Shown: positions 36,506 to 45,190 of the stretch, in pieces | Numbering within the stretch: the stretch's first letter is position 1 | Layout: the number at the start of each line of letters is the position of its first letter | Assembly (NCBI RefSeq): GCF_002943425.1 | Contig: NZ_PTRA01000001.1 | Location: 3,472,001-3,536,000, forward strand | Length of the DNA stretch: 64,000 nucleotides | Direction of reading: 5' to 3' | Source: Siphonobacter curvatus | Lineage (GTDB): Bacteria; Bacteroidota; Bacteroidia; Cytophagales; Spirosomataceae | Translations under genes and position numbers: made by a program | Notes under the pieces: generated by a model | Told to the model about the DNA's origin: nothing | Databases searched by the model: none | The model's input: only the letters and a program-made list of their open reading frames with translations

Positions 36506-38137
36506 TTACTCTTCAAAGGGTACGAAATCCCGGAAGGTTCGTTGCAGACTCTTGTCCTGCTGTTCCTGGCTTTTGGGCTTATTGCGATCCTGCCAACCGG
36601 CATCCAGTTCCAGGGCTAACAGGTCGTTTACTTTCATGGAAGCTTCGAAGTCATCGAGATCTTTGGCGAAAGTCTGTCCACTCTGCCCTCTACGAGCAGA
36701 TTTGAGGTTGTACTTCCGGGCAAAAATGTCTCCCTTGGTCTGTAATTCATTTTTCTTGACGATGATCTTATTGAGCTGATCCACCAGCGGACTAATGGAG
36801 CGACCAATCACTTCCGTCGCTTCCAGCGTACCTACCGTTGCGGTCGCCGTACCACCTACGGTTGGAATGATTCGCCGAGCATTAACGGCTCCACCACCAT
36901 CTCCATTAATGGTCAATGGTACTACTGCCGTTCCTGCCCCAATACCAGCATTCATCACCGAGCGATTTTTCTTACCGGTCTTTGCTCTTCTATATAGCTT
37001 ACTGAGTTCATCCTGCTTTTCGCTCAATTGAGCAATCAACTCCCAGGCCCGAATCAATGAAGTTCGGTACTGGATGTAGAGTTGTAGGTCCTTTTCACGC
37101 TCGTTGACGGCGTTTTCCACCGTTACGTGAATCCGCTTTTCGTCCCGCTTCTGGCTTTTGTCCATTACGAAGAAGGTCAGATTAAAGCCTAGTGTATCCA
37201 GCGGGTCCTTGACGAAATCATAATCCGGCTTCCAGATAAACTCGTACTGCGTGTTAGTATTTTTCTTGAGAGCCTCCTTCGGAATCGAACGGTTATCGGA
37301 TAGGAACGAGAATTCCTGAATATCCTGATCGCCGTTAGGGTCCGTCAGGTACAAGGCCAGGTTCAAGGTCGTATTCTCCCGCAGTTTGATTGTATTTACG
37401 TTGGGAACGACGGAAACCACCGGGGGCAAATCCAATTGCGTAACGTCGATCTTTAGACGTCCTTTCGTACGTGCTTTTGTGGGTTGGTCCTCCACAAAAA
37501 ACTCAACGTATAGCGGTGAAGTCTTGAGTTTGTTAAACTGCGTCTGCGAAGGCTTCCAGGTAAATTCTCCTTGAGCCGATAACTTTGCTCCTTCGGGCAA
37601 TTGATCCGTAATGGGAATGAACACGATTGGGTCCTGATCCGGATCGCGTACTTCATTTGGATCAATCTGATAGATATTCTGTACGTTAAACTGTACGTAA
37701 AAAGGTTTCAGGTCACCAATGATGGGCGGCCGGTTCACGTGTAGTACCCGAAACTCAGCACTCCGACGTACCTGATCGCCCTTATCCGTACTGGCGGCAA
37801 AAAGTACGGTAAATGTTTTGCTCCCCTGAATCCGGTCTACGAGATCGTAGCTGGGCGTCCACTGGAAATTCCCGATTGAATCCAGTTGCATACCGTCCTG
37901 CCGACCTTCGACAATACTAAATCGAATGGCCGTACTATCCTGATGGCTGGGACGCGTCTGAAGTTTAAAGGAAAAAGGCTTTCCTTCTTCCAGTACATTC
38001 CAGTTGGATTGGTCGGGAAAGATGATTCGCAGATTTGACTGGGCGGGTAAAGCTGATTGAGCGACTACCGTCAAACTGAATCCGATCAGAGCAATAAATT
38101 GTACGAAAAAAAGTCGCTTTATGAAATATCTCATCAT
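36506..38137 (-). CDS. Secreted Ig/cadherin-like repeat protein of unknown function
   Basis: A 543-residue exported protein with a signal ending near TVVAQ. It has at least three repeats of an Ig/cadherin-like fold (about 30-130, 135-235, 240-350) with recurring tail motifs GNFQWTPSYD, GEFTWKPSQT and YEFIWKPDYD. The C-terminal third is helical with a Gly/Thr-rich stretch (about 400-455). No catalytic motif and no clear T9SS C-terminal domain are visible. Similar proteins bind at the cell surface, but the partner is unknown. Two ATGs overlap at the start (38137/38134). No operon partners. Confidence 0.7.
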   Translation of the reverse strand: MMRYFIKRLFFVQFIALIGFSLTVVAQSALPAQSNLRIIFPDQSNWNVLEEGKPFSFKLQTRPSHQDSTAIRFSIVEGRQDGMQLDSIGNFQWTPSYDLVDRIQGSKTFTVLFAASTDKGDQVRRSAEFRVLHVNRPPIIGDLKPFYVQFNVQNIYQIDPNEVRDPDQDPIVFIPITDQLPEGAKLSAQGEFTWKPSQTQFNKLKTSPLYVEFFVEDQPTKARTKGRLKIDVTQLDLPPVVSVVPNVNTIKLRENTTLNLALYLTDPNGDQDIQEFSFLSDNRSIPKEALKKNTNTQYEFIWKPDYDFVKDPLDTLGFNLTFFVMDKSQKRDEKRIHVTVENAVNEREKDLQLYIQYRTSLIRAWELIAQLSEKQDELSKLYRRAKTGKKNRSVMNAGIGAGTAVVPLTINGDGGGAVNARRIIPTVGGTATATVGTLEATEVIGRSISPLVDQLNKIIVKKNELQTKGDIFARKYNLKSARRGQSGQTFAKDLDDFEASMKVNDLLALELDAGWQDRNKPKSQEQQDKSLQRTFRDFVPFEE

Positions 38138-38333
38138 AGTAGCTGTATCATGGCTAAGGCTGTGTACTTCTTTTCACGAAAAAATAGGGTAAAATATTGC
38201 ACTCAGAGCCTATTTAGCGGTAGAAAGAAAGTACGATCGCGGCAAAAATAGAAAATAAAAACGTAGGAAGCTTGATTGAGAAAATTGGATTTTTAAAAAG
38301 TACGAACCTCCCGTTAAAATGGTTTACCTACGA

Positions 38334-38379
38334 CAAAAAAGAATGAGTGATCATCGCACGGTGGGAGAATCACTCATTC
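38334..38379 (-). terminator. Terminator after tpiA
   Basis: An 11-base perfect stem (38341-38351 with 38369-38379) and a 17-base loop; on the minus strand a T-run follows (bases 38340-38334). Confidence 0.75.
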
Positions 38380-38434
38380 CAAGAGATATTTCAAATCGTA
38401 CGTACGAAAGCTTGTGCTGCTTCCGAGCGGCCGA

Positions 38435-39190
38435 TTAGATCGCTTTCACGATGTTTACGAAGTCCCGTGACTTCAGCGAAGCTCCGCCTACCAGACCACC
38501 ATCTACGTCCGGGCTGGAAAAAAGCTCGGCTGCATTGGCCGCACTAACGCTTCCGCCGTACTGAATGGTAGTGTTGTCAGCTACTTCTGCTCCGTATTTG
38601 CTGGCAATGTGACTCCGCAAAGCAGCGTGCATATCCTGAGCCTGTTGAGCCGAAGCCGTCAGACCCGTACCGATGGCCCAGATGGGTTCGTACGCGATCA
38701 CGAGCTGGCCGAATTGTTCAGCGGAAAGATGGAACAGGGCATTCGTCAACTGAGCCTGTACCAGAGCGATGTAATCTTCATTCTGACGTTGTTCGAGCGA
38801 TTCGCCGCAGCAGAAAATGGGTTTCAGTCCGTTTTCCAGGGCGATGTTTACTTTTTCAGCCAGAATTTCGTCGGTTTCGCCAAAGTACTGACGCCGCTCA
38901 CTGTGTCCGAGAATAACGTAAGGAATGTTCAGCGATTTCACCATTGGAGCCGAGATTTCGCCCGTGTACGCTCCAGAAGCTTTTTGGTGAATGTTTTGAG
39001 CACCTATCGAAACCCGACCGGTTGCGTACTGCTGCAGTGTAGACAGATACAGCGAAGGAACGCAGAGTACAACTTCTACGTCGCTGGTTACTTCGTCAGC
39101 AATCATGTGTACAATTTCCGAAGTCAGCGCTACTGCTTCTTCGGCGGTTTTATTCATTTTCCAGTTACCTGCAACAATTTTTTTTCTCAT
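38435..39190 (-). CDS. tpiA: Triosephosphate isomerase
   Basis: A 251-residue cytoplasmic TIM-barrel enzyme interconverting dihydroxyacetone phosphate and glyceraldehyde 3-phosphate in glycolysis. Catalytic residues are in place: Asn/Lys in NWKMNKT (about 9-14), His in LGHSERRQYFGE (about 93) and Glu in AYEPIWAIGTG (about 168). The phosphate-gripping loop YGGSVSAANA and GGLVGGASL follow. ATG at 39190. A TACTTTCG stretch about 100 bases upstream resembles a -7 box. Monocistronic, ending in its own terminator. Confidence 0.98.
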   Translation of the reverse strand: MRKKIVAGNWKMNKTAEEAVALTSEIVHMIADEVTSDVEVVLCVPSLYLSTLQQYATGRVSIGAQNIHQKASGAYTGEISAPMVKSLNIPYVILGHSERRQYFGETDEILAEKVNIALENGLKPIFCCGESLEQRQNEDYIALVQAQLTNALFHLSAEQFGQLVIAYEPIWAIGTGLTASAQQAQDMHAALRSHIASKYGAEVADNTTIQYGGSVSAANAAELFSSPDVDGGLVGGASLKSRDFVNIVKAI

Positions 39191-39404
39191 GTGCGAAAAA
39201 AATATAAAAATCAGAAGATTACTTTTAATTAATCAAATAATGCCTTTGCTGCCTAAGAAAGGGCATTTTGGTTTTTTATTCCGGCGACGAAAGTAGCGAA
39301 AATCCCCGAAAGTGCCGAAGTGAAGCTAAAATCGTCGCGTAGCGTATTGATTATGAGTCAGAAAGCTTGTACATTAAAGTCAGTTTTTCCAAAACACGAC
39401 AGTC

Positions 39405-40655
39405 ATGAAACACGCTTTACCACTCGTACTCCTGTTCGGGCTGGTTTTCGGCCTGACTCCCACTACCTGGGCTCAGGAACGTTTTGGCCTGTATCTTCAA
39501 GGTCGTCATAAGACCACCCGTATTCCGTTCGAATTACAAGCGAATCTGATCATTGTACCCGTCAGAATTAACAATTCGGATACGCTTCGTTTTATTCTTG
39601 ATTCAGGGGTATCGACTATACTCATTACGGACCCTAAAGTTCCCATTGTTCGAGGCATGAAACCCGTTCGGAAAGTACAGATTGCCGGGGCGGGTGAAGG
39701 CGGCCATCTGTCGGCAACGGTTATGGTCGGCAACGCCATTCAGATGGGCCACATGCGAGGTGGTAATCAGAATATTGTGGTGCTTGATCAGGATATTCTG
39801 CAAATATCGGAGTACGTGGGCATGCCCATTCACGGGATTTTCGGTTATGAGTTGTTCAATCACTTTGTCGTAACCATTGATTTTTCCCACAAAGAACTTC
39901 TTTTGGAGGAACCCAGTCACTATCGCTATAAACGCCGAAAAGGCGATCAATTCGCGATTACCATCGAAGATGCTAAGCCTTACCTGAACGCAGTAGCTCT
40001 GGTAGATAAAGCTCGTACGGTACCGCTTAAGGTGGTTATTGATACCGGAGCGGGTCACGCACTTTCGCTGGATGTAAACTCGCGTAATCAGATTCCCCTG
40101 CCCAATAAAGTCATCCGCACGCAGCTAGGCCGTGGATTGAGCGGGGTAATCAATGGTAGTCTGGGCCGCGTGGAAAAAATCCGGATTGGCAACAAACTCG
40201 AACTCACCAATCTGATTGCCTCCTTTCCCGATAGTCTGGCCTACGGCATGAAACTGGGACGGCATCTCGAACGACAGGGTAATATCGGTTGCGAATTATT
40301 ACGGCGATTCCGAGTAACCTTCAATTACCAGCAGCGATATGTCGTACTGAAGCCCATCCGCCGCCGCCTGCGGGAAGCGTTTGAACACAACATGAGCGGC
40401 ATGGACATTGTAGCCAAGGGCGTTGATTACGACGAATACCTGATTGAACGTATTGAACGAAACTCACCCGCTGAGCTTGCCGGACTCGAAGCTGGCGATG
40501 AGTTGATCAGCGTCAACGGAGAAATTTGCCGCGATCTTTCCATCTCTGATTTATACAAGATTCTACAACGTGGGGAAGGCAAGGAAATTCTCATGGCCAT
40601 CCGTAGAAAAGGACAATTAATGGTGACTAGTTTGGTACTCAAACGGGTCATCTGA
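39405..40655 (+). CDS. Secreted two-lobed retropepsin-like aspartic protease with PDZ domain
   Basis: A 416-residue protein with a signal peptide ending near TTWAQ. It holds two retropepsin-like lobes, each with a catalytic-type motif: FILDSGVST (Asp about 66) and VVIDTGAGH (Asp about 212). Retropepsins normally form dimers of one lobe; here both Asp motifs sit on one chain, so the protease may be active as a monomer, or one lobe may be structural. A PDZ domain (about 340-412, LIERIERNSPAELAGLEAGD) follows. The likely place is the periplasm or surface. Substrate unknown. ATG at 39405. An inverted repeat without a T-run follows the stop. Confidence 0.82.
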   Translation: MKHALPLVLLFGLVFGLTPTTWAQERFGLYLQGRHKTTRIPFELQANLIIVPVRINNSDTLRFILDSGVSTILITDPKVPIVRGMKPVRKVQIAGAGEGGHLSATVMVGNAIQMGHMRGGNQNIVVLDQDILQISEYVGMPIHGIFGYELFNHFVVTIDFSHKELLLEEPSHYRYKRRKGDQFAITIEDAKPYLNAVALVDKARTVPLKVVIDTGAGHALSLDVNSRNQIPLPNKVIRTQLGRGLSGVINGSLGRVEKIRIGNKLELTNLIASFPDSLAYGMKLGRHLERQGNIGCELLRRFRVTFNYQQRYVVLKPIRRRLREAFEHNMSGMDIVAKGVDYDEYLIERIERNSPAELAGLEAGDELISVNGEICRDLSISDLYKILQRGEGKEILMAIRRKGQLMVTSLVLKRVI

Positions 40656-40686
40656 ACGCTGGAACGCGTTTTTGTGGGGTTAAAAA

Positions 40687-40721
40687 TCAATACTAGCCGG
40701 AAATTTTTCGGCTAGTATTGA
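40687..40721 (+). terminator. Terminator-like inverted repeat after the protease gene
   Basis: A perfect 13-base stem (40687-40699 with 40709-40721) with a 9-base loop rich in T. There is no T-run after it, so termination would be weaker. Confidence 0.5.
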
Positions 40722-40773
40722 CCAACGTTACTACTTTCGTACACCCGTTGAACCCTTAAACGCCGCCACGTTT

Positions 40774-41463
40774 ATGAACACCCGCCTTTTAGTACTCTTG
40801 CTGGGTACACTTGGTACATCAGCTTTTGCTCAACCCGGTATCGATCCGCCTTCCCGAAAATTTTCCGTGGGTATACTCGGCGGAACGCTCGGTTATGGAG
40901 CTGAGCTGGGTTACAGCCCTCGTGAACAGTCCTCCTGGCAGTTCCGGCTGGGATTTACGCACATCGGATACAAAAAGCCTTTCGATGTGGATGTGAACGA
41001 TGACTCTAAGATTCATCTTTCACCGCTCGTTCGCATGAATCTATTGCAAGCTCATGCGGACTGGTTTCCCTTTTCAAGAAGTTCTTTTCGTCTGACCGGT
41101 GGATTGGGTTATCAGGTTAGCCCAAGCTACGCCGTACTGGGAAGCTCCGATACGGGTTTGAAGATTGATGACTTTGAGATTAAGCCGGAAGACTTTGGTG
41201 AAGTACAACTCAAACTTCGCTGGTGGCAGGTAACGCCGCATTTGGGGTTGGGCGTGGGCCGAGCCGTTCCTAAAAATCGGTTTGGTGCTGGGTTCGAACT
41301 AGGGTGTTATTACCTGGGAAGTCCCAAAATTGATTTTAGTACCACTGGCCTGCTCGACGCCACTACCCTGCCCGATCAGATTCCCCAAATTGAACATAAC
41401 ATGCGGAACTACAGCTTTTTGCCGTACTTACTGGTTTCGCTCAAATACCGGCTGACGCCCTAA
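40774..41463 (+). CDS. Outer membrane beta-barrel protein of unknown function
   Basis: A 229-residue protein with a signal peptide (MNTRLLVLLLGTLGTSAFAQ) and repeating amphipathic strands typical of an outer-membrane barrel (SWQFRLGFTHIGY, SFRLTGGLGYQV, WQVTPHLGLGVG and the closing FLPYLLVSLKYRL). No known family signature. The ATG at 40774 is preceded by an ACTACTTTCG stretch close to the -7 consensus. The ispF gene follows 56 bases later but has its own promoter. Confidence 0.7.
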   Translation: MNTRLLVLLLGTLGTSAFAQPGIDPPSRKFSVGILGGTLGYGAELGYSPREQSSWQFRLGFTHIGYKKPFDVDVNDDSKIHLSPLVRMNLLQAHADWFPFSRSSFRLTGGLGYQVSPSYAVLGSSDTGLKIDDFEIKPEDFGEVQLKLRWWQVTPHLGLGVGRAVPKNRFGAGFELGCYYLGSPKIDFSTTGLLDATTLPDQIPQIEHNMRNYSFLPYLLVSLKYRLTP

Positions 41464-41488
41464 ATCCGGCTGATCCCGTAAAAATCCA

Positions 41489-41496
41489 TAGTTTTG
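41489..41496 (+). promoter_or_regulatory. ispF promoter, -7 box
   Basis: TAGTTTTG, an exact TAnnTTTG match, 23 bases before the ispF ATG. Confidence 0.5.
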
Positions 41497-41519
41497 TCCG
41501 GCTAAAGCTCATCTATTGC

Positions 41520-42011
41520 ATGAAGATTCCTTTTCGCGTCGGACACGGCTACGACGTTCACCAATTAGAAGAAAACCGCCCTTTCTGGCTCGGCGGCATT
41601 CAGATTCCGCATACACACGGGGCCAAAGGGCACTCTGACGCGGATATTATTTGCCACGTCATCTGTGATGCCCTACTCGGGGCGGCCAATCTGCGAAACA
41701 TTGGCTACCATTTCTCGGATAAAGACCCGCAATGGAAAGGCGTCGATTCCAAGCTTCTACTGGCTCGCGTTTTGGAAATGATTCGGGAAAAAGGGTATGA
41801 AGTAGGGAATGTAGATGTAACCGTAGTTTTACAGGAACCTAAACTCAATCCCCACATTCCAGCCATGAAAGCGGTACTGGCTGAAGTAATGCAGGTCGAT
41901 GAAGAGGAACTCTCCATCAAAGCCACTACTTCTGAACATCTGGGTTTTGTGGGAAAAAAAGAAGGAATTGCGGCTCACGCCGTGGCCCTGATTGTGCGGG
42001 CAGATTCGTAA
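41520..42011 (+). CDS. ispF: 2-C-methyl-D-erythritol 2,4-cyclodiphosphate synthase
   Basis: A 163-residue cytoplasmic enzyme of the non-mevalonate isoprenoid pathway, forming the cyclic diphosphate from CDP-methylerythritol phosphate. The zinc site is intact: RVGHGYDVHQL (Asp and His, about 6-16) and the second His in KGHSDADIICH (about 37-47). The family hydrophobic-cavity motif follows at GNVDVTVVLQEPKL and the C-terminal TTSEHLGFVGKKEGIAAHAV is typical. It gives precursors for prenyl diphosphates such as those of the synthase at 11.3-12.3 kb. Start ATG at 41520. Confidence 0.97.
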   Translation: MKIPFRVGHGYDVHQLEENRPFWLGGIQIPHTHGAKGHSDADIICHVICDALLGAANLRNIGYHFSDKDPQWKGVDSKLLLARVLEMIREKGYEVGNVDVTVVLQEPKLNPHIPAMKAVLAEVMQVDEEELSIKATTSEHLGFVGKKEGIAAHAVALIVRADS

Positions 42012-42040
42012 GGCCTGCGTCACACAGGCACCACCAGTAA

Positions 42041-42076
42041 CGCCCCGATCATTCCAGAAGGTTATGAATCGGGGCG
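42041..42076. terminator. Hairpin between ispF and the PKD protein gene
   Basis: A perfect 9-base GC-rich stem (42041-42049 with 42068-42076) and an 18-base loop between the convergent genes. It has no long T-run. Confidence 0.55.
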
Positions 42077-42104
42077 AGCTATTTAGTACTTTCCGGTATA
42101 GGTC

Positions 42105-45065
42105 CTACTTGTTTCGCAACAGATAAAACGTGCCCACCTTACGGTTCGGTTCGTCTTCCCGATTGCCGTACGAATAGATTAATTCGTACTGATAGAGGTC
42201 AGCAGGCATAGGGTTGCCCCGCGAATCTTTTCCATTCCAGCCCAGCTCTCGATCGTTGGGCGTGAAGTCCTTGTTTTCAAAAACCGTATTTCCCCAACGA
42301 TTCAGTATACGGAACAGCTTTACCTTTTCTAGCTTATTCCCAAATACGGTTATCCGTTCACCGGTACTCGGACCGACGCCATCGGGTGTAAATGCTTCGG
42401 GTAGACCTACCCAGCATGAATCCATTGGTACGGCGGTAGCCTCAGTAGTTGAGTCCGAACAAACACTAAGATACGAGGCTTTCAGCGTCAACTGATGAAC
42501 GCCCGAAGGAATGGACACTTCCGGGTGTTGGCCCGTTGATACCGGACTTCCATCCAGATACCACTCATAAGCAGTAGCTCCCACCGATGCATTGGTCAGC
42601 TTTACGGGTACGGCCGAACAGAATGTTTCACCTACGCTAAATGCTGCGGTGGGAGCCTCACGTACCTGAATTGTTCGTTGTAACGTCCGTGAAGCACAGC
42701 TACGAGGCGTACCAAACACCGTGAGTTTGATAGTTTTGGGACCACTATTCTGGTAGCTAAGCTGGGGAGAAACATGGGCTGAATCGAGCGTGCCATTTCC
42801 CAAATCCCAAAGAAAACCCGTGAGTTGGGTTTGGGTCAGATCGCTTGTATTCAACAATCGTACGGGTTTCCCGATACAAGCCAGCGAATCGACGCTAAAA
42901 CTCGCCTGCGGCCGAATGGAGGTCTGGATACGCTTCTGCGTTGAATCTGTCCCACAAGGCGTAACGGCTACTAAGGTAATGGTATAGGTAGTTTCTGGTT
43001 GCTGAAAAATAAACGTAGGATTCTGTTCGGTAGAGGTTCCTTCCCTACCAAACCGCCAGAGCCAGCGAGTAGCGACGGGAACCGTGGCATCGGTAAACTG
43101 TACGGGTACGCCCGGGCACACGACTGATTCACTCATGGAAAACAGCGGTTTAGCCGTACTGGGCGACACTTTTACCTGAGCCGTAGCCTGATTTTCGCCG
43201 CACTCGTTTTTAGCCGTCAGCGTTATGGTATAGGTCTGTAGCTGATCACGGGAGGCATATACGTGGGCTACGGTATCTTCGCTAGACGCATGTTTGGGCG
43301 TACCATCCCCAAAATTCCAGACGGATACGCCTGCATTTCCAACGGTCAGATTGGAAAACACAAACCGGGCTGGAGCACAGCGAATAACAGTAGAGTCGAC
43401 ACCAATACCCGCTTTAGGCAGCGGCTTTACAAGGATCGTCAGGGTATCCCGCTTGGTACCACAGGTATTTTTCAGCGAATGGGTAATCAGAAACCTTTGT
43501 CGGTCAGTCGTTGTATTTTCCAACCTGGTCGAAGCAGCATACGCTTCACTAGTAGTAGCGTTGCCGAAAGACCACTCCGAAGTAAAACCTGTTTGCTGAG
43601 CCGCCCGGGGCTGAAACGTTACATTCAGGGGCGTACATCCCTCCCGCACGCTGGCTGTAAACATTGCCGACTCCGGAGCTGCGATAACGGTAAGCGTTAC
43701 GGAAACCTCCGTTCGGCATTCGCCCTCGCCTAAAACGTAGCGATACGGATAGGTACCAGCCATTTTGGGATTAAAATACGTTTTCCCCGATTGCTGCGAA
43801 ACTAAACCCGGCTCTCCTTGCCAGTTTCCCCAGGTTTCACTCGTCGTCAGAGGCAATAGAGCCGTACCGAGACAAAGGCTGGTATCACGCGAAGGAGACA
43901 GAATTTTTAATGACCGTACTTCTCTTACGTAAAATGTATCGGGTTTTGGTGTGTAGGTACCACAGGCGTAAGGCAACTCGGCGGTTACGATATAAGGCTG
44001 TGAGGAAAATTCCAGTGCCCGCTCCTGACCGATAGCCAGAGGCTGTCCGTTCACAAAGTACCGGGCATTCGGATTCGGGTTTGGAATGCGGTACCGAATG
44101 GGTGTACATACACTGGGCTGGTGCTGAATAGTCAGTTCGGGCTTGGCTACTGTGCGAACACGGATGGTACGTGGGCTGGATGTTTCACAATCATTTAGAG
44201 CAACAAGCGTGAACTGATACGAGGTTACGTCTTTTAATTGCACCCGTAACACCGCTGACGTAAGCAATGTATTGGATACGAGGGTATACGCTCCCCCGCT
44301 GATTTGCCACTGGTACCGTGAACTTCCCAGCGAAACCGTCCCATCTAGTGCCAGTATACCGCCATTTTCCAGACATACTAGTGTGTCGCTACCCATGACT
44401 TTTACGCCCTCCAGTCGCAATTGGGCTAAAGGGGTTTTTCGGGTGGATATGGTATGAGTAGTGGTCGTAGTACCGCAACTGTTTGTCGCACGAAGCGTAA
44501 CTTCATAAGCGTCCTGGGAGCTAGAGAAAATATGCGTAGGGTAAATATCCGTAGAGGTACCCCCGTCGCCAAAATCCCATTGGTACGTCATTTCATTCCG
44601 CGAAGGGCACGAAGTATTGCCGATGCGTACGGCATTTTCCTGACAGATATCCGGTACGCTGAATTGAGCCCTTGGACTACTTTTAAACGTAATCGGAAAA
44701 ATATCCATATCTACCGGGGGCTGGCAGGTATTATCCGTGCGTAATTCCAGGTTGTAATCAACGCCGGAACCACAGCTTCGGGTAAACTCACTCAGATTAT
44801 AAGTATGCATGCGGGTGATTTCGTTATCCTTCGAATAATCGAGCGTTTGCGTGAACTCATCTTTCTTGCCATCCCCCCAGCTGATCGTATAATTTGTAAC
44901 GGGACAATGCCCCGCCGGAATAATTACTTTTACGCATAACGAATACAGCGAATCCTTTTCCGTAACGCAAATTAAAGGTTGGTCACAGGTACGAATCGTG
45001 GCTTTTTGTGCCCATGCGGTGTAAGTAAACACTAAGTATAAAAACGAAAGATAAGCTAATTTCAT
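42105..45065 (-). CDS. PKD-repeat protein with T9SS type B (gliding-motility-associated) C-terminal domain
   Basis: A 986-residue secreted protein. After a signal (MKLAYLSFLYLVFTYTAWA) come many PKD-like domains with WDFGDGG, WNFGDGTP, WRFGREGT and WDLGNGT cores and conserved Cys-rich loops such as ATNSCGTTT. The C-terminal 95 residues are the gliding-motility-associated/T9SS type B sorting domain (VGLPEAFTPDGVGPS, RILNRWGNTVFENKDF, WNGKDSRGNPMPADLYQYEL). Such proteins leave by the type IX system and are held by a PorP/SprF partner, encoded divergently next door. Function is adhesion or matrix by inference. I chose ATG 45065; another ATG lies nine codons upstream. Confidence 0.9.
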   Translation of the reverse strand: MKLAYLSFLYLVFTYTAWAQKATIRTCDQPLICVTEKDSLYSLCVKVIIPAGHCPVTNYTISWGDGKKDEFTQTLDYSKDNEITRMHTYNLSEFTRSCGSGVDYNLELRTDNTCQPPVDMDIFPITFKSSPRAQFSVPDICQENAVRIGNTSCPSRNEMTYQWDFGDGGTSTDIYPTHIFSSSQDAYEVTLRATNSCGTTTTTHTISTRKTPLAQLRLEGVKVMGSDTLVCLENGGILALDGTVSLGSSRYQWQISGGAYTLVSNTLLTSAVLRVQLKDVTSYQFTLVALNDCETSSPRTIRVRTVAKPELTIQHQPSVCTPIRYRIPNPNPNARYFVNGQPLAIGQERALEFSSQPYIVTAELPYACGTYTPKPDTFYVREVRSLKILSPSRDTSLCLGTALLPLTTSETWGNWQGEPGLVSQQSGKTYFNPKMAGTYPYRYVLGEGECRTEVSVTLTVIAAPESAMFTASVREGCTPLNVTFQPRAAQQTGFTSEWSFGNATTSEAYAASTRLENTTTDRQRFLITHSLKNTCGTKRDTLTILVKPLPKAGIGVDSTVIRCAPARFVFSNLTVGNAGVSVWNFGDGTPKHASSEDTVAHVYASRDQLQTYTITLTAKNECGENQATAQVKVSPSTAKPLFSMSESVVCPGVPVQFTDATVPVATRWLWRFGREGTSTEQNPTFIFQQPETTYTITLVAVTPCGTDSTQKRIQTSIRPQASFSVDSLACIGKPVRLLNTSDLTQTQLTGFLWDLGNGTLDSAHVSPQLSYQNSGPKTIKLTVFGTPRSCASRTLQRTIQVREAPTAAFSVGETFCSAVPVKLTNASVGATAYEWYLDGSPVSTGQHPEVSIPSGVHQLTLKASYLSVCSDSTTEATAVPMDSCWVGLPEAFTPDGVGPSTGERITVFGNKLEKVKLFRILNRWGNTVFENKDFTPNDRELGWNGKDSRGNPMPADLYQYELIYSYGNREDEPNRKVGTFYLLRNK

Positions 45066-45190
45066 GAATAGTGGGGATAGATCAAACCGCATAAAAATAG
45101 CTATTCATTCCTTATCATACATTTATTTATACTCAATAATAAATAGTCTTTTTTATCTTTCCGAACCATTTATTCAACGCACCTTCACCT

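Noticed and set aside
39241-39285. Hairpin with T-run on the plus strand upstream of the protease gene
   Set aside because: It has a bulge in the stem and no plus-strand gene ends nearby; it is also within the upstream region of tpiA.
43263-43733. A 156-codon plus-strand frame inside the PKD protein gene
   Set aside because: Shadow of the PKD repeats; no family features.
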